64,000 nucleotides of DNA from Polynucleobacter sp. JS-Mosq-20-D10 (GTDB taxonomy: Bacteria > Pseudomonadota > Gammaproteobacteria > Burkholderiales > Burkholderiaceae). Location of the stretch: NCBI RefSeq assembly GCF_018687755.1, contig NZ_CP061305.1, forward strand, positions 557,099 through 621,098. Reading direction: 5' to 3'. The translations under genes and the position numbers were made by a program. Shown piece after piece: positions 53,601 through 62,995 of the stretch. Numbering within the stretch: position 1 is the stretch's first letter; each line of letters begins with the position of its first letter. The notes under the pieces are model-generated. The model was not told the DNA's origin. It saw only the letters and a program-made list of their open reading frames with translations, and ran no database searches.

Positions 53601-54671
53601 TTATTCGCTGAAGGTCACAACGTGATCAGCCACCAGGTGTATACCAATCTTTTCACCAATCGCATGATCATGGTGGCTAGGTACAAAAGCAAAAATTTCA
53701 ACACCTGAAGCGAGCTTGAGGGTATACAAGAAGTCAGCCCCTCTAAAAGTCTTGCGTACAACCTCTGCTAACAAGGTACTGTGATCATCATGCTGAATAT
53801 CATCAGCGCGCAAAAGTACATCGATTTCTTTTCCAACTTCAGCGCTGCGATCTTCTTCCAGGTCGAGCTCACCTAACTCAATTCTGACTTTATTGTTAGC
53901 TTGGACAACGCCTTTCAGAAATACCCCGCGACCAATAAAATCGGCAATATAGCGATTAGCTGGCTTGTGATACAGCTCGTAAGGGACATCCCACTGTAGT
54001 ACTTTGCCATCCGTCATGACACCGATCTTATCGGCAATGGCAAAGGCTTCATATTGATCGTGCGTAACCAACAGGGCGGTAATATTGTTTGACTTGAGGA
54101 TTTCTCTCATCTCACCTGCAAGACGCTCTCTAAGCTCAATATCTAAGCTAGAGAAGGGCTCATCTAGCAAAATTAAATCTGGTTCCGGTGCCATTGCCCT
54201 GGCTAGTGCCACACGCTGTTGTTGGCCGCCACTGAGCTCATGAGGATATGCATCGGCTTTATCGGATAGCGAAACCCGCTTAAGCCACTCCATGGCCACT
54301 ACAGATCTTTCACTACTGGATAGATGTTGCAAGCCAAAGGCAATGTTCTCTAAAACATTGAGATGGGGGAATAGGGCGAAGTCCTGAAAGACCATGCCAA
54401 CTTTCCTTTGATTGGGTTGGAGATGAGTGGAGGCCGAGCTCACCACCTGATCACGTAGGACGATATTTCCTGCTTTAACGGGTTCAAACCCACAAATTGC
54501 TCTCAAGACGGTGGATTTTCCGCAGCCAGATGAGCCCAATAAACAGCCAATCTCGCCTTGAGCAAGAGCGAGATTCAGGTCTTTAACCGCAGTAACGCGA
54601 CCTTGGCCATCTCGACTGGGGTAGTCGATTTCCAGTTCTTGGATCGAAAGCAGAGTGCGAGCAGAGTTCAT
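53601..54671 (-). CDS. fbpC: Ferric iron ABC transporter ATPase (FbpC-like)
   Basis: 356 residues. Walker A GSSGCGKST, Q loop, signature LSGGQQQRVALARAM, Walker B LILLDEPFSSLD and a C-terminal regulatory TOBE-like domain (about 240-356). The first part matches FbpC/FutC-type iron importer ATPases. It is transcribed away from fbpB with 65 bases between the starts, unlike the usual single fbpABC operon. Confidence 0.88.
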   Translation of the reverse strand: MNSARTLLSIQELEIDYPSRDGQGRVTAVKDLNLALAQGEIGCLLGSSGCGKSTVLRAICGFEPVKAGNIVLRDQVVSSASTHLQPNQRKVGMVFQDFALFPHLNVLENIAFGLQHLSSSERSVVAMEWLKRVSLSDKADAYPHELSGGQQQRVALARAMAPEPDLILLDEPFSSLDIELRERLAGEMREILKSNNITALLVTHDQYEAFAIADKIGVMTDGKVLQWDVPYELYHKPANRYIADFIGRGVFLKGVVQANNKVRIELGELDLEEDRSAEVGKEIDVLLRADDIQHDDHSTLLAEVVRKTFRGADFLYTLKLASGVEIFAFVPSHHDHAIGEKIGIHLVADHVVTFSE

Positions 54672-54736
54672 CTCTATAATTTTCTCATTAATGCTAGTGG
54701 TTTAATACATAGCTAGAGTCTAAACGGATTGCCGAT

Positions 54737-56296
54737 TTGATGAATCGTATTGTGGTGCCACTTGCCCTGTTGTTATTTTTGCCCCTCTTTGGCCTGGCAG
54801 CACCTTTCCTATTCCCCGGGAAGGAATTATTAGCTACGGGTACCCTCAGTCACTTATGGAACTTTGTACTGGGCGGCTATATTGCCTCTACCTTAGTGCT
54901 TATTTTTGGTGTCGGAGTGGGAGTCTTTATTCTTGGGGTGGGCAATGCTTGGATTATTGCCAGCTATGATTTTCCAGGGAAGAAAATATTTGAGTGGTCC
55001 CTCATTCTGCCTTTGGCAGTACCCACTTATGTCATGGCCTACCTCTTTGTTGATCTCTTGCAGTTTTCGGGACCGATACAGAGCACGCTGCGCGCTGTAC
55101 TAGGAGTCGATGCGCTCTGGTTCTTCCCAGATCCGAGGTCCTTGAGTGGGGCTATTTGGTCTTTTTCATTCTGCCTCTTTCCTTATGTTTATCTCATTAC
55201 TCGTACAGCATTCTTAGAGCGCAGTGGTCGATTGATTGAGGTTTCAGAAACGCTAGGCTACAGTCCACTTCAAGGTTTTGTGAAATTGGTATTGCCCATG
55301 GCAAGGCCAGCCATCTTCGCGGGTATGGCTTTGGCACTCATGGAGGTGTTGGCCGATTTTGGCGCTGTCTCTTACTTTGGCGTTCAGACTTTTGCAACTG
55401 GCATCTTTAAGGCTTGGCTCTCATTTGGAGATCGAGTGGCGGCAGTGCAGCTTGCCTTAGGCCTCTTAAGCTTCGTGTTACTTATTTTCTTTATCGAGCA
55501 AAGTAGTCGATCAAAATTACGTTATGCCTCTGCAACTCGAGGTAAGTCACTCGCGAAGTCTTTGCAAGGCAAGAAAGCTTTTTTTGCATTTGCATTTTGT
55601 GGCGCTACGCTCTTGTGCGGATTTCTGATACCTGCATTTGCACTCCTGCAATTATTAATCAAGCAAGGCCTCACGATTGATATTCGTTATCTAGATTGGC
55701 TGAGTAATTCTCTTTCAGTTTCGATTTTGACAGCACTGATCTCTGTAGCGCTGGCCGTATTCTTTGCTTACTCCGTGCGAATGAATGCACGCTTAAGTTG
55801 GGTTAATAGATTACTGGGTTTTGGCTATGCTTTACCTGGTGCAGTTTTAGCCATTGGCATCCTCTCTTTTCTAGAAATCTTTCAGCTTGCTTGGTGGATG
55901 TCTGCCAGCATGTTAGTACTGATCTATGCATACCTAGTCCGCTTTCTTTCTTCTAGTTTGCAGAGTGTAGAAGCGGGTCTGGCGCGTATTACGCCCTCAA
56001 TGGATGCTTCAGCGGCGCTCTTGGGGCTTTCTAGAATGCAGATTTTGAAGCGGGTTCATGTGCCCTTGCTCAAGCGTAGCCTGATTACTGCAGGCCTCTT
56101 TGTCTTTGTCGATGTCATGAAAGAGTTGCCTGCAACGCTTTTATTGCGCCCATTTAACTTTGACACCTTGGCTGTCGCAACCTTTCAGCTGGCTGCAGAT
56201 GAGCGTCTTGCTGAACTGGCATTACCTTCCTTAACCATTGTTTTGGTTGGGCTTTTTCCAGTCCTGCTGCTATCAAGGGTCATTTCCAAGTCCTAA
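54737..56296 (+). CDS. fbpB: Ferric iron ABC transporter permease (FbpB-like)
   Basis: 519 residues with about 12 helices in two halves, each with a BPD-transporter EAA loop: ETLGYSPLQGFVKLVLPMARP near residue 170 (split in two parts here) and ALLGLSRMQILKRVHVPLLKR near residue 425. These loops dock to FbpC. The fused two-domain arrangement is typical of Fe3+ permeases. fbpA follows after a Fur-like site. Confidence 0.9.
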   Translation: MMNRIVVPLALLLFLPLFGLAAPFLFPGKELLATGTLSHLWNFVLGGYIASTLVLIFGVGVGVFILGVGNAWIIASYDFPGKKIFEWSLILPLAVPTYVMAYLFVDLLQFSGPIQSTLRAVLGVDALWFFPDPRSLSGAIWSFSFCLFPYVYLITRTAFLERSGRLIEVSETLGYSPLQGFVKLVLPMARPAIFAGMALALMEVLADFGAVSYFGVQTFATGIFKAWLSFGDRVAAVQLALGLLSFVLLIFFIEQSSRSKLRYASATRGKSLAKSLQGKKAFFAFAFCGATLLCGFLIPAFALLQLLIKQGLTIDIRYLDWLSNSLSVSILTALISVALAVFFAYSVRMNARLSWVNRLLGFGYALPGAVLAIGILSFLEIFQLAWWMSASMLVLIYAYLVRFLSSSLQSVEAGLARITPSMDASAALLGLSRMQILKRVHVPLLKRSLITAGLFVFVDVMKELPATLLLRPFNFDTLAVATFQLAADERLAELALPSLTIVLVGLFPVLLLSRVISKS

Positions 56297-56298
56297 TT

Positions 56299-56321
56299 GA
56301 TAATCATTCGTATTTATGATA
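56299..56321. promoter_or_regulatory. Fur-box-like site upstream of fbpA
   Basis: GATAATCATTCGTATTTATGATA resembles the Fur consensus GATAATGATAATCATTATC; the left 7-1-7 unit, TGATAAT-C-ATTCGTA, matches well. A TATGAT -10-like hexamer lies inside it. It sits between the fbpB stop and the fbpA start. Confidence 0.6.
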
Positions 56322-56358
56322 CATTGGATTGAATCTAATTCTGATCGTAAATACAGCA

Positions 56359-57414
56359 ATGGCAAACCCACTAATAAGAAAATTCCTAAGTAACTTTGGA
56401 TTGTTGTTGAGCGTTTTTCTGGCTTTGCCCTTGCAGGCTCAGGAAGCGAAAGAACTCAATCTCTACTCAGCCCGTCACTATCAAACTGATGAGGCGCTCT
56501 ACAGTGACTTCACCAAAAAGACGGGCATCAAGATCAACCGTATTGAGGCTGATGACAATGCTTTGGCCGAAAGGCTAAAGAGTGAGGGCGCCAATAGTCC
56601 GGCAGATGTGATTTTGATGGTGGATGCAGCTCGATTGTGGCGCGCTCAAATTGATGGCTTCTTTAAGCCAATACAGTCAAAGTATTTAGAGAGCCGTATC
56701 CCAGCAAACTTGCGTTCTCAGTTGGGGCCAGAGGGATCAGCTTGGTTTGGCTTTTCAACCAGAGCACGTCTGGTGGTTTACAACAAAGCAAAAATAAATC
56801 CACAAGAAGTTGACACTTATGAAAAGTTAGCGGAGCCCATGAATAAGGGTAAGGTGTGTACGCGTTCAGGTGCCCATCCCTATATGTTGTCATTAATTGG
56901 CGCCATGATTGAACGTCGTGGCGAGCTTGCTACTGAGGAGTGGGCAAAGGGTATGGTGGCTAATATGGCTCATCCTCCTAGAGGCGGAGATACCGATCAA
57001 ATCAAGGCGGTAGCCTCAGGCGAATGCGGCGTAGCTTTAACCAATTCTTATTACTTGGTCAGACTCTTACGCTCGACTAAGCCAGAAGACCAGGCCATTG
57101 TTTCTAAGATTGGATTTATTTGGCCAAATCAGCAGACAACTGGCGCACACATCAATATTGCAGGGGGCGGGGTTGCTAAAAGTGCGCCACATCCACAGGC
57201 TGCAAAACAATTTCTTGAATACTTGGCAAGTGATTCTGCGCAAGAGTATTTTGCAAATGGCAATAACGAGTGGCCTGTAGTGAAGTCAGTCAAAATTGAT
57301 AATGAAGGCCTCAAAATGTTGGGCCTATTCAAGGCAGAAAATATCTCTATTGCGGCGATTGGCAAGAACCAAATCGCTGCTCAACGCTTACTTGATCGTG
57401 TTGGGTACAAGTGA
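56359..57414 (+). CDS. fbpA: Ferric iron periplasmic binding protein (FbpA-like)
   Basis: 351 residues. Signal peptide ending near LPLQAQ, then NLYSARHYQTDEALYSDFTKKTG typical of transferrin-like bacterial Fe3+ binders (shortened here). The iron-ligand tyrosine pair NSYYLVR is present near residue 225 of the precursor. ATG 56359 gives a standard signal peptide; a TTG at 56329 is in frame but sits close to the Fur site. It hands Fe3+ to FbpBC. Confidence 0.9.
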   Translation: MANPLIRKFLSNFGLLLSVFLALPLQAQEAKELNLYSARHYQTDEALYSDFTKKTGIKINRIEADDNALAERLKSEGANSPADVILMVDAARLWRAQIDGFFKPIQSKYLESRIPANLRSQLGPEGSAWFGFSTRARLVVYNKAKINPQEVDTYEKLAEPMNKGKVCTRSGAHPYMLSLIGAMIERRGELATEEWAKGMVANMAHPPRGGDTDQIKAVASGECGVALTNSYYLVRLLRSTKPEDQAIVSKIGFIWPNQQTTGAHINIAGGGVAKSAPHPQAAKQFLEYLASDSAQEYFANGNNEWPVVKSVKIDNEGLKMLGLFKAENISIAAIGKNQIAAQRLLDRVGYK

Positions 57415-57480
57415 GATCTATTTGCTAGACCCCCAAAATCGCTAGAATGAGTTCATTGCTTAAAAGATCTGGATTTCAAC

Positions 57481-57750
57481 ATGAAAATTATCTCGGGTAC
57501 TTTGGTGCTTGCTGTCTCAATGACCATGTTGGCTTGCGCAACACCCCCAAGCGAGTTTGGAGTCTATCGACAGTCCGATGGAACGGTTGGGGTACATGCC
57601 CCTAAATCCGCCAAAGATACTGAGGCTCAAGCAGTCGCAGCAGAGGAGTGTAAAAAACTAGGAAAGCGAAGCGCTACTGTTGTCGAAACTCGTAAAACAG
57701 TGAACGACCGCTTTCCTATGACTTACATTTTTGCGTGTAATACCTATTAG
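57481..57750 (+). CDS. Small putative lipoprotein
   Basis: 89 residues. N-terminal hydrophobic signal and lipobox-like MLACATPP with Cys19 as the lipidation site. The mature part contains one further pair of cysteines, in EECKKLG and at the C-terminal FACNTY, that could form a disulfide. I recognise no functional family. It is convergent with the histone-like gene, 11 bases apart. Confidence 0.7.
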   Translation: MKIISGTLVLAVSMTMLACATPPSEFGVYRQSDGTVGVHAPKSAKDTEAQAVAAEECKKLGKRSATVVETRKTVNDRFPMTYIFACNTY

Positions 57751-57761
57751 GTAATAACTGC

Positions 57762-58622
57762 TTAGCTCAGCAGCCATTTCTTAATCGATTTATTAACGCA
57801 CATTGCATCTAAAGCTAAGCCAAAGAACTCTGAACCATTGGTAACCATGCTTTCAATGGCCTCAACCTTGCCAGATTTCACGCCACGCAAATAAGTAGCT
57901 GCACGATAGCGTAGGAAGTGCTCATTTGCACCTTCTTCGTTATCAGTAGAGCAAATCTCAAGGCTGCCATAACGAGTTTCTGGATTGATATTCAAAATAG
58001 AGAGGCCTAATGCGCCAATCAGCTTTTCTGGAACGGAAATAGGAACGTAAGAGTAGAGAGAAACTAACTGCTCCTGTTCGTCGACTTCAATAATATGGTC
58101 AACATCGAACACATCTTTCTCTGTCAACTCTGTCTCACCAGAATCGCCACCGCCAAAGGTAGACTCAAACTGCAACATTGCAGTATTGCTATCTTTAGAG
58201 ATTTCGATCATGTCAGGATAGCCAAGTAAGCCTTTCCACCAATACATTAGCGAGAAGGTGCATGGCTTTACTTCAACCAAACCCTTATTGGTCGATTTGG
58301 CAAAGTACAGGCCGTAGAATTCATCATCTTCTTCGAGTCCGTACTGATCGACTTTGAGTTTCTTAGGTGCAGCTGCCTTAGAGGATTTCTTGGTAGCTTT
58401 CTTTGGGGCTGGCTTTTTGGCTGCCGGCTTCTTCGCCGCTACTTTCTTAACCACCTTTTTAGCCACTGGCTTTTTGCTTACTGTTTTTTTCACTACCTTT
58501 TTAACGGCCTTTTTGGCTGCCACTTTCTTAGTGGTCACTTTTTTAACGGCTTTCTTTGCAGGGGCTTTTTTTACCACCTTGGTAGCTACTTTCTTTTTTG
58601 CTGGAGACTTCTTTGTAGCCAT
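57762..58622 (-). CDS. Histone-H1-like Lys/Ala-rich tail fused to a globular domain
   Basis: 286 residues. Residues 1-about 90 are almost wholly Lys, Ala, Val, Thr and Pro, in repeats such as KKVVKK, PAKK and KKVAAKK, like bacterial HctA/AlgP-type histone-H1 proteins that bind DNA. From about residue 95 onward there is an acidic, ordinary globular domain (LEEDDEFYGLYFAKS to the end) of roughly 190 residues, with a stretch LNINPETRYGSLEI that faintly resembles YbjN/CesT-like folds. The combination is unusual: most bacterial H1-like proteins lack such a domain. Function unknown. Confidence 0.78.
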   Translation of the reverse strand: MATKKSPAKKKVATKVVKKAPAKKAVKKVTTKKVAAKKAVKKVVKKTVSKKPVAKKVVKKVAAKKPAAKKPAPKKATKKSSKAAAPKKLKVDQYGLEEDDEFYGLYFAKSTNKGLVEVKPCTFSLMYWWKGLLGYPDMIEISKDSNTAMLQFESTFGGGDSGETELTEKDVFDVDHIIEVDEQEQLVSLYSYVPISVPEKLIGALGLSILNINPETRYGSLEICSTDNEEGANEHFLRYRAATYLRGVKSGKVEAIESMVTNGSEFFGLALDAMCVNKSIKKWLLS

Positions 58623-58862
58623 GGTCTATTGCCCTTCCTATTGGTAGTTAATGTGCTTAATGCACCTTTGATCTTACTTCAGATCTTTCCACTTTTGCTG
58701 ATACTGATATGGGGATTTACCTTGCAACATCAAGGCTGAATTTCCAATTGATTTAAGCCTCAACAAAAAGCTATTGCTATTTAGGGTCCGTATGCCATCG
58801 AACGGAATAATATAAAAATCAATCCTAGTCTAAGGCTGTGGGTAACTTAGAATCACTTAATA

Positions 58863-60677
58863 ATGAGTAAATTAGTCAAAATCACTATTTGTGCCCTTGG
58901 CGGTGTAATCATCCTTATTGCAATGGGAGTATGGTACGCAGCCTCAACGGTAGATCCAGTGCAACTGACCAAATTACTTTCTTCCTCTGTAAAAACCGCT
59001 ACTGGCAGAGATCTAAAGATCGCCGGGCCAGTAAGCTTAAGTTTTTTTCCAGGGATATCTGTTTCCGCAGAGAGTTTAAGTCTGGGTAATGCACCTTGGG
59101 CATCTGATTCTGACATGCTGACGCTCAAGCGCATTGATGTCAATATTAAAACTCTGCCATTGCTAAGTAAGCGTATTGAGATTGGTAACGTGAAGCTGGC
59201 TGGTCTGGAGCTATTTCTTCAGAAAAATGGAGCTGGTAAAGCGAATTGGCATATGAGCGCAGACGAATCTGGGAGTTCCCCTGCCGCTAACAAGAATGAA
59301 GGCACCTCTCCTACTAATGATAATTTAATCTCCATGGACAGTTTTTCGATTGCGGATGCTCGGATTCAGTATCAAGATCCTTCAAGCGCCATATCAAGCT
59401 ACCAAATTCAGCGTTTATCGTTGGCAGATAGCGGCGATAAAACGATCCTATCCCTCAGTATCAAGCTTCAAGAGCAAGCTCTCGAGCTCAGTGGAAAAAC
59501 GGGCTCACTTTCTAGATTACTCAAACAGTGGAATGTTTCCTCGGCGCAATTTCCAATCGACCTGAATTTCACTATGAATGGAAAGTCTATGATGATCAAA
59601 GGTGAGGTTAGTAAGAATCCCAAGACTCCACCTACGATTAATTTGACATTGAACTCAAAAGCATTTGACTGGCCTGTCTTTGTGGCGTCTCCCAATCATC
59701 CTCCACGGGATTTAAATGGCGCTAAGCCAGCAGTAGCAGTACATCAAGCCCAAAAGCCACAGTCCCAGTACTTATTTAGCAACGAGAATATTCCCTTTGA
59801 TGTATTGCCTCAAGCCAAGGGGGAAATCGTCATGAATATTGGCGAATTAAATTTGCCAAAACGTAAACCTATTGAAAATCTTCAGGCTACCTTGCAATTG
59901 AATGGCAGTGTGATTGATATTCCAAGCCTGAGGTTTGAGATGGGTAAGGGAAGTGCTGATTTACAGATTAAGCTCTCAGAGCTCAATACGTTAACTCCCG
60001 TACTCACAGCCAAAGGAGTGACGAAGGATTTCACACTTGAAAGCTTACTAGCTAGGCTTGACCCTGGCTCCAAGGTGAGCGGGGGCAGCATGAAGATGGC
60101 ATTTGATATGAAAACATCTGGGAGTAGCTTGCATCAAATGGCATCAAATTCCAATGGAAAGATGCAGTTGAGTATTAACCAGGCTCGTATGGGTACGAAT
60201 TTTTTAAATGATGCCGGTGATTTCGTAGTGACGCTTTTGGATTCGATGAACCCACTACGTAAAAAAACTAATGAGACGATTTTGGAGTGTGCGGTTGCCT
60301 ATTTACCAATTAATAACGGTCAGATCAATATAGCTAAGTCAGTTGGAGTTGAAACGGACAGGTTGGATGTGGCTTTAGCCGGCTTTATTAATCTGAAGAC
60401 GGAGGCTATTAATCTCACTATTGATCCACGAGAGAAATCAGGTCTCACAACGGGCCTAGATTTAACTGGAATGGTCAAGATGGGTGGGACATTAGCAAAT
60501 CCAAAGGCAGGCATTAATCAAGCTGGAGTAGTGAATAGCGCCGTCTCCATTGGGCTTGGTTTTTTGACGGGCGGTGCAAGCATTTTGGCTGAGAATGCTA
60601 GATCAATGGCTACAAAGAGCCACCCGTGCCGCGACGCTCTCCACCCCTGGTCTGATATCTATCCTGGGGCGGAGTAA
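58863..60677 (+). CDS. AsmA family protein
   Basis: 604 residues. An N-terminal membrane anchor (about residues 5-27) followed by the AsmA N-terminal domain with TGRDLKIAGPVSLSFFPGISVSAE (shortened here), a Ser/Asn-rich linker near 140-160, and the AsmA C-terminal region with GLDLTGMVKMGGTLANPKAGI. AsmA proteins span the periplasm as bridge-like lipid-transfer factors needed for outer-membrane integrity. The end, CRDALHPWSDIYPGAE, runs a dozen residues past the usual Cys-x2-Ala-Leu ending. The 241 bases before it (58623-58862) show no gene. Confidence 0.85.
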   Translation: MSKLVKITICALGGVIILIAMGVWYAASTVDPVQLTKLLSSSVKTATGRDLKIAGPVSLSFFPGISVSAESLSLGNAPWASDSDMLTLKRIDVNIKTLPLLSKRIEIGNVKLAGLELFLQKNGAGKANWHMSADESGSSPAANKNEGTSPTNDNLISMDSFSIADARIQYQDPSSAISSYQIQRLSLADSGDKTILSLSIKLQEQALELSGKTGSLSRLLKQWNVSSAQFPIDLNFTMNGKSMMIKGEVSKNPKTPPTINLTLNSKAFDWPVFVASPNHPPRDLNGAKPAVAVHQAQKPQSQYLFSNENIPFDVLPQAKGEIVMNIGELNLPKRKPIENLQATLQLNGSVIDIPSLRFEMGKGSADLQIKLSELNTLTPVLTAKGVTKDFTLESLLARLDPGSKVSGGSMKMAFDMKTSGSSLHQMASNSNGKMQLSINQARMGTNFLNDAGDFVVTLLDSMNPLRKKTNETILECAVAYLPINNGQINIAKSVGVETDRLDVALAGFINLKTEAINLTIDPREKSGLTTGLDLTGMVKMGGTLANPKAGINQAGVVNSAVSIGLGFLTGGASILAENARSMATKSHPCRDALHPWSDIYPGAE

Positions 60678-60680
60678 TTT

Positions 60681-61028
60681 TTAAAACAGCATTCCGCTGA
60701 TAAAGAGGCTGAATAAAGAAATAAAGATACTGGCAAAGAATGCGGTCCAGAAACTAGAAATCGTAAAGCCACCCACTACTGCAGACACCATCATCAGCAC
60801 TAAGGCATTAACAACCAAAAGAAATAATCCCATGGTGAGGACAGTCAGTGGCAACGTCAAGAGTATTAATAAGGGCTTCACTACTGCGTTTGCGAATCCA
60901 AGTAGCAGAGCGGCAATCAAGAGTGAGCCGCCATCTGCAAAGCGTAAGCCGCTAAAAAGATAGCTGGCAACCCAAAGGGATAGAGAAGTTAAGCCCCACT
61001 GGACTAAAAATGGTACCAAGTTACCCAT
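60681..61028 (-). CDS. Phage_holin_4_2 family membrane protein
   Basis: 115 residues, four hydrophobic helices, Gly-containing GFANAVVKPLLILLTLPLTVLTMG segment typical of this family (shortened). Despite the name, chromosomal members are not phage lysis proteins and have no proven role. Convergent with AsmA. Confidence 0.82.
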   Translation of the reverse strand: MGNLVPFLVQWGLTSLSLWVASYLFSGLRFADGGSLLIAALLLGFANAVVKPLLILLTLPLTVLTMGLFLLVVNALVLMMVSAVVGGFTISSFWTAFFASIFISLFSLFISGMLF

Positions 61029-61084
61029 GACGAGTGTCCTTATTTAAAAAAGCTATGTTATCTACAGCAAATGTTATCAGGGCT

Positions 61085-61288
61085 TTAATAATGCGGAGGG
61101 ATTTCATCTTTTGGACTGCTGTTACCTACACTATCTCCGTTGCTAGCCTGCTCCTTGATGGATTTGAGCTCGCGATATAGAAATTCAATTTGTTGCTGTT
61201 GCTTGTAGATTGTTTGATTGAGTTGATCAATCAAATCTTCAGTAAAACTAAGTTTGATTTCAAGATTGGTGATGCGATCATCGGTCAT
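61085..61288 (-). CDS. slyX: SlyX family protein
   Basis: 67 residues: a short coiled coil (LEIKLSFTEDLIDQLNQTIYKQQQQIEFL, given in part) and a charged tail ending PPHY, the family's C-terminal signature. Function is not established. Confidence 0.85.
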   Translation of the reverse strand: MTDDRITNLEIKLSFTEDLIDQLNQTIYKQQQQIEFLYRELKSIKEQASNGDSVGNSSPKDEIPPHY

Positions 61289-61309
61289 GTCAGTTCCCTT
61301 ATCTTTATC

Positions 61310-61540
61310 TTAAGCATCGACCAATTCAAATCGACCATCTTCCATTTCCGCTTTTGGTCTAATCCAAAAGTCGTGCGACTGGAGGGATTCATAGACGTAG
61401 GCTGGCTCTAAATTAGCTTCGATATTGGCAAGTAAGACTATCTTATAAAAGCCACCTGTCTTAATGTGTCTTAGCTTGCTACCCGGCTTAAAGATGCCAT
61501 CATCGGCATCTGCCATCTTTGGCATCTTTGCTTTACTCAT
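61310..61540 (-). CDS. DUF1653-like small protein
   Basis: 76 residues. It matches the DUF1653 pattern of G-x-LRHIKTGGFYKI, then VYESLQSHDFWIRP and a closing GRFELV. No known role. The ATG at 61540 is divergent from the flavin oxidoreductase gene. It is separated from slyX by 21 bases and likely co-transcribed with it. Confidence 0.75.
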   Translation of the reverse strand: MSKAKMPKMADADDGIFKPGSKLRHIKTGGFYKIVLLANIEANLEPAYVYESLQSHDFWIRPKAEMEDGRFELVDA

Positions 61541-61573
61541 GTCAAAAAAGTACTTTCTTAGTATGATCTACGG

Positions 61574-62590
61574 ATGGCAAATTGCGTCCCGTACTCCATT
61601 CTAGATATATCTCCGATCCCCGAGGGATTTACCGCTGCAGATGCCTTGCGTAACTCTTTAGACGTTGCTCAGCATGCGGAGGTCTTAGGCTATACCCGCT
61701 ATTGGGTAGCCGAGCACCACAACATGACGGGTAATGCCAGCTCTGCCACCGCAGTCTTGGTTGGCTATATTGCTGGCGGTACAAAAACTATTCTCGTTGG
61801 ATCTGGTGGCGTGATGTTGCCAAATCACGCTCCATTGGTGATCGCAGAACAATTTGGCACTTTGGCATCTATTTACCCTGGCAGGATCGAACTGGGCTTG
61901 GGGCGCGCGCCAGGGTCAGATCAAATGACGGCTAGAGCCTTACGTCGCGATTTACTTGGAAGCGATGACCGTTTTCCTCAGGATGTGCGCGAGCTGCAAC
62001 ATTACTTTGGCCCCATTCAGGAGGGGCAAGTTGTGAGGGCTATTCCGGGTATGGATACCGAAGTGCCGATATGGATATTAGGATCTAGCTTATATGGCGC
62101 TCAACTAGCGGCTCACTTTGGCTTGCCTTATGCCTTTGCTTCACATTTTGCACCCGAGCAATTATTGGATGCCATGTCCACCTATCGCGAACTGTTTAAG
62201 CCATCGGATAAATTGGCCAAACCCTATTGCGCATTTCTGATGAATGTAGTCGCTGCTGATACCGATGAGGAGGCGACCCATCTATTTACTACTTTGCAGC
62301 AAAACGTCATTCGTATGCGCCGCAATACCCGCGGGCAGTTACCGCCCCCAATACAAAATATAGACGACTTCTGTGAGCCGCATGAAAAAATGACTGCTGC
62401 TCATGCTTTGCGCTGTTCTGCGGTCGGATCTTTGCAGACCGTAAGAAAAGAGATGCAGTATTGGCTTGATCAGACTGGTGCTAATGAAATCATCATCACA
62501 GGTCAAATTTATGACCATCAAGCTCGCCTCAAGTCCTTTGAGATTGCTGCTGAGGCAGCCAAAGGATTGCGCTTTAGTTCTCTAACCTAA
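61574..62590 (+). CDS. Luciferase-like flavin-dependent oxidoreductase (LLM class, MsnO8-like)
   Basis: 338 residues of F420/FMN-dependent TIM-barrel type. SILDISPIPEG at the start, RYWVAEHHNM and GSGGVMLPNHAPLVIAEQFGTL (shortened) followed by GRIELGLGRAPGSD are the MsnO8-type family marks. Substrate is not evident, and no flavin reductase partner lies adjacent. Confidence 0.88.
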   Translation: MANCVPYSILDISPIPEGFTAADALRNSLDVAQHAEVLGYTRYWVAEHHNMTGNASSATAVLVGYIAGGTKTILVGSGGVMLPNHAPLVIAEQFGTLASIYPGRIELGLGRAPGSDQMTARALRRDLLGSDDRFPQDVRELQHYFGPIQEGQVVRAIPGMDTEVPIWILGSSLYGAQLAAHFGLPYAFASHFAPEQLLDAMSTYRELFKPSDKLAKPYCAFLMNVVAADTDEEATHLFTTLQQNVIRMRRNTRGQLPPPIQNIDDFCEPHEKMTAAHALRCSAVGSLQTVRKEMQYWLDQTGANEIIITGQIYDHQARLKSFEIAAEAAKGLRFSSLT

Positions 62591-62995
62591 GACGTTGTAA
62601 TTACTGGTAATGAGGATGTCTTCTGAGGCCGCTCTGCATGCGATTTGAAGCACTGCATTATCTTTGCTAATGAGTACCGCAGGTCTTAAGTGATAGGCTA
62701 GATCTAAGAAGATCTGATCATCCGGATCCTGGCATTTCCAGGGTGCGGCAGCTAAGTTCGAATCATCCTGCTGCTGCGCGATAGATTGCCATTGAGCCAA
62801 AATGGCTGCTTGAGCTTGTTCATCAAGCTTGAAGATAGGGCGCGAGATGACATCAGCAAATTCTTCTATTGTTTTCTGGCTAGCTACGAAGTGTGTTGTT
62901 TTATCAAAAAGCGCTTTCTTTAGGTAAAGGGCTTTTTCGTCATTGAAGACAAAAATATCTAGCAAGATATTGGTGTCTAAAACTACGTATCTCAT
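62582..62995 (-). CDS. PIN-domain protein (toxin-like, COG1569 type)
   Basis: 137 residues. PIN signature acids: VLDTNILLD at residues 5-13, Glu in TIEEFADV, and CQDPDDQIFLDLA for the C-terminal acidic cluster, giving a probable Mg-dependent RNase centre. It starts within the stop of yaeQ (4-base overlap), so it is translated together with it. No classic antitoxin (AbrB, RHH, Phd) precedes it. Its end overlaps the flavin oxidoreductase stop by 9 bases. Confidence 0.82.
   Translation of the reverse strand: MRYVVLDTNILLDIFVFNDEKALYLKKALFDKTTHFVASQKTIEEFADVISRPIFKLDEQAQAAILAQWQSIAQQQDDSNLAAAPWKCQDPDDQIFLDLAYHLRPAVLISKDNAVLQIACRAASEDILITSNYNVLG

Noticed and set aside
58354..58647. Plus-strand frame of 97 codons encoding Phe/Leu/Ala/Thr repeats, looks like a membrane protein
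   Set aside because: Exact antisense of the Lys/Ala repeats of the histone-like gene; AAG/AAA codons read backward as CTT/TTT give false helices.
60681..61028. Holin-like protein as a sign of prophage
   Set aside because: The family is common on chromosomes, and no other phage gene lies in the window.
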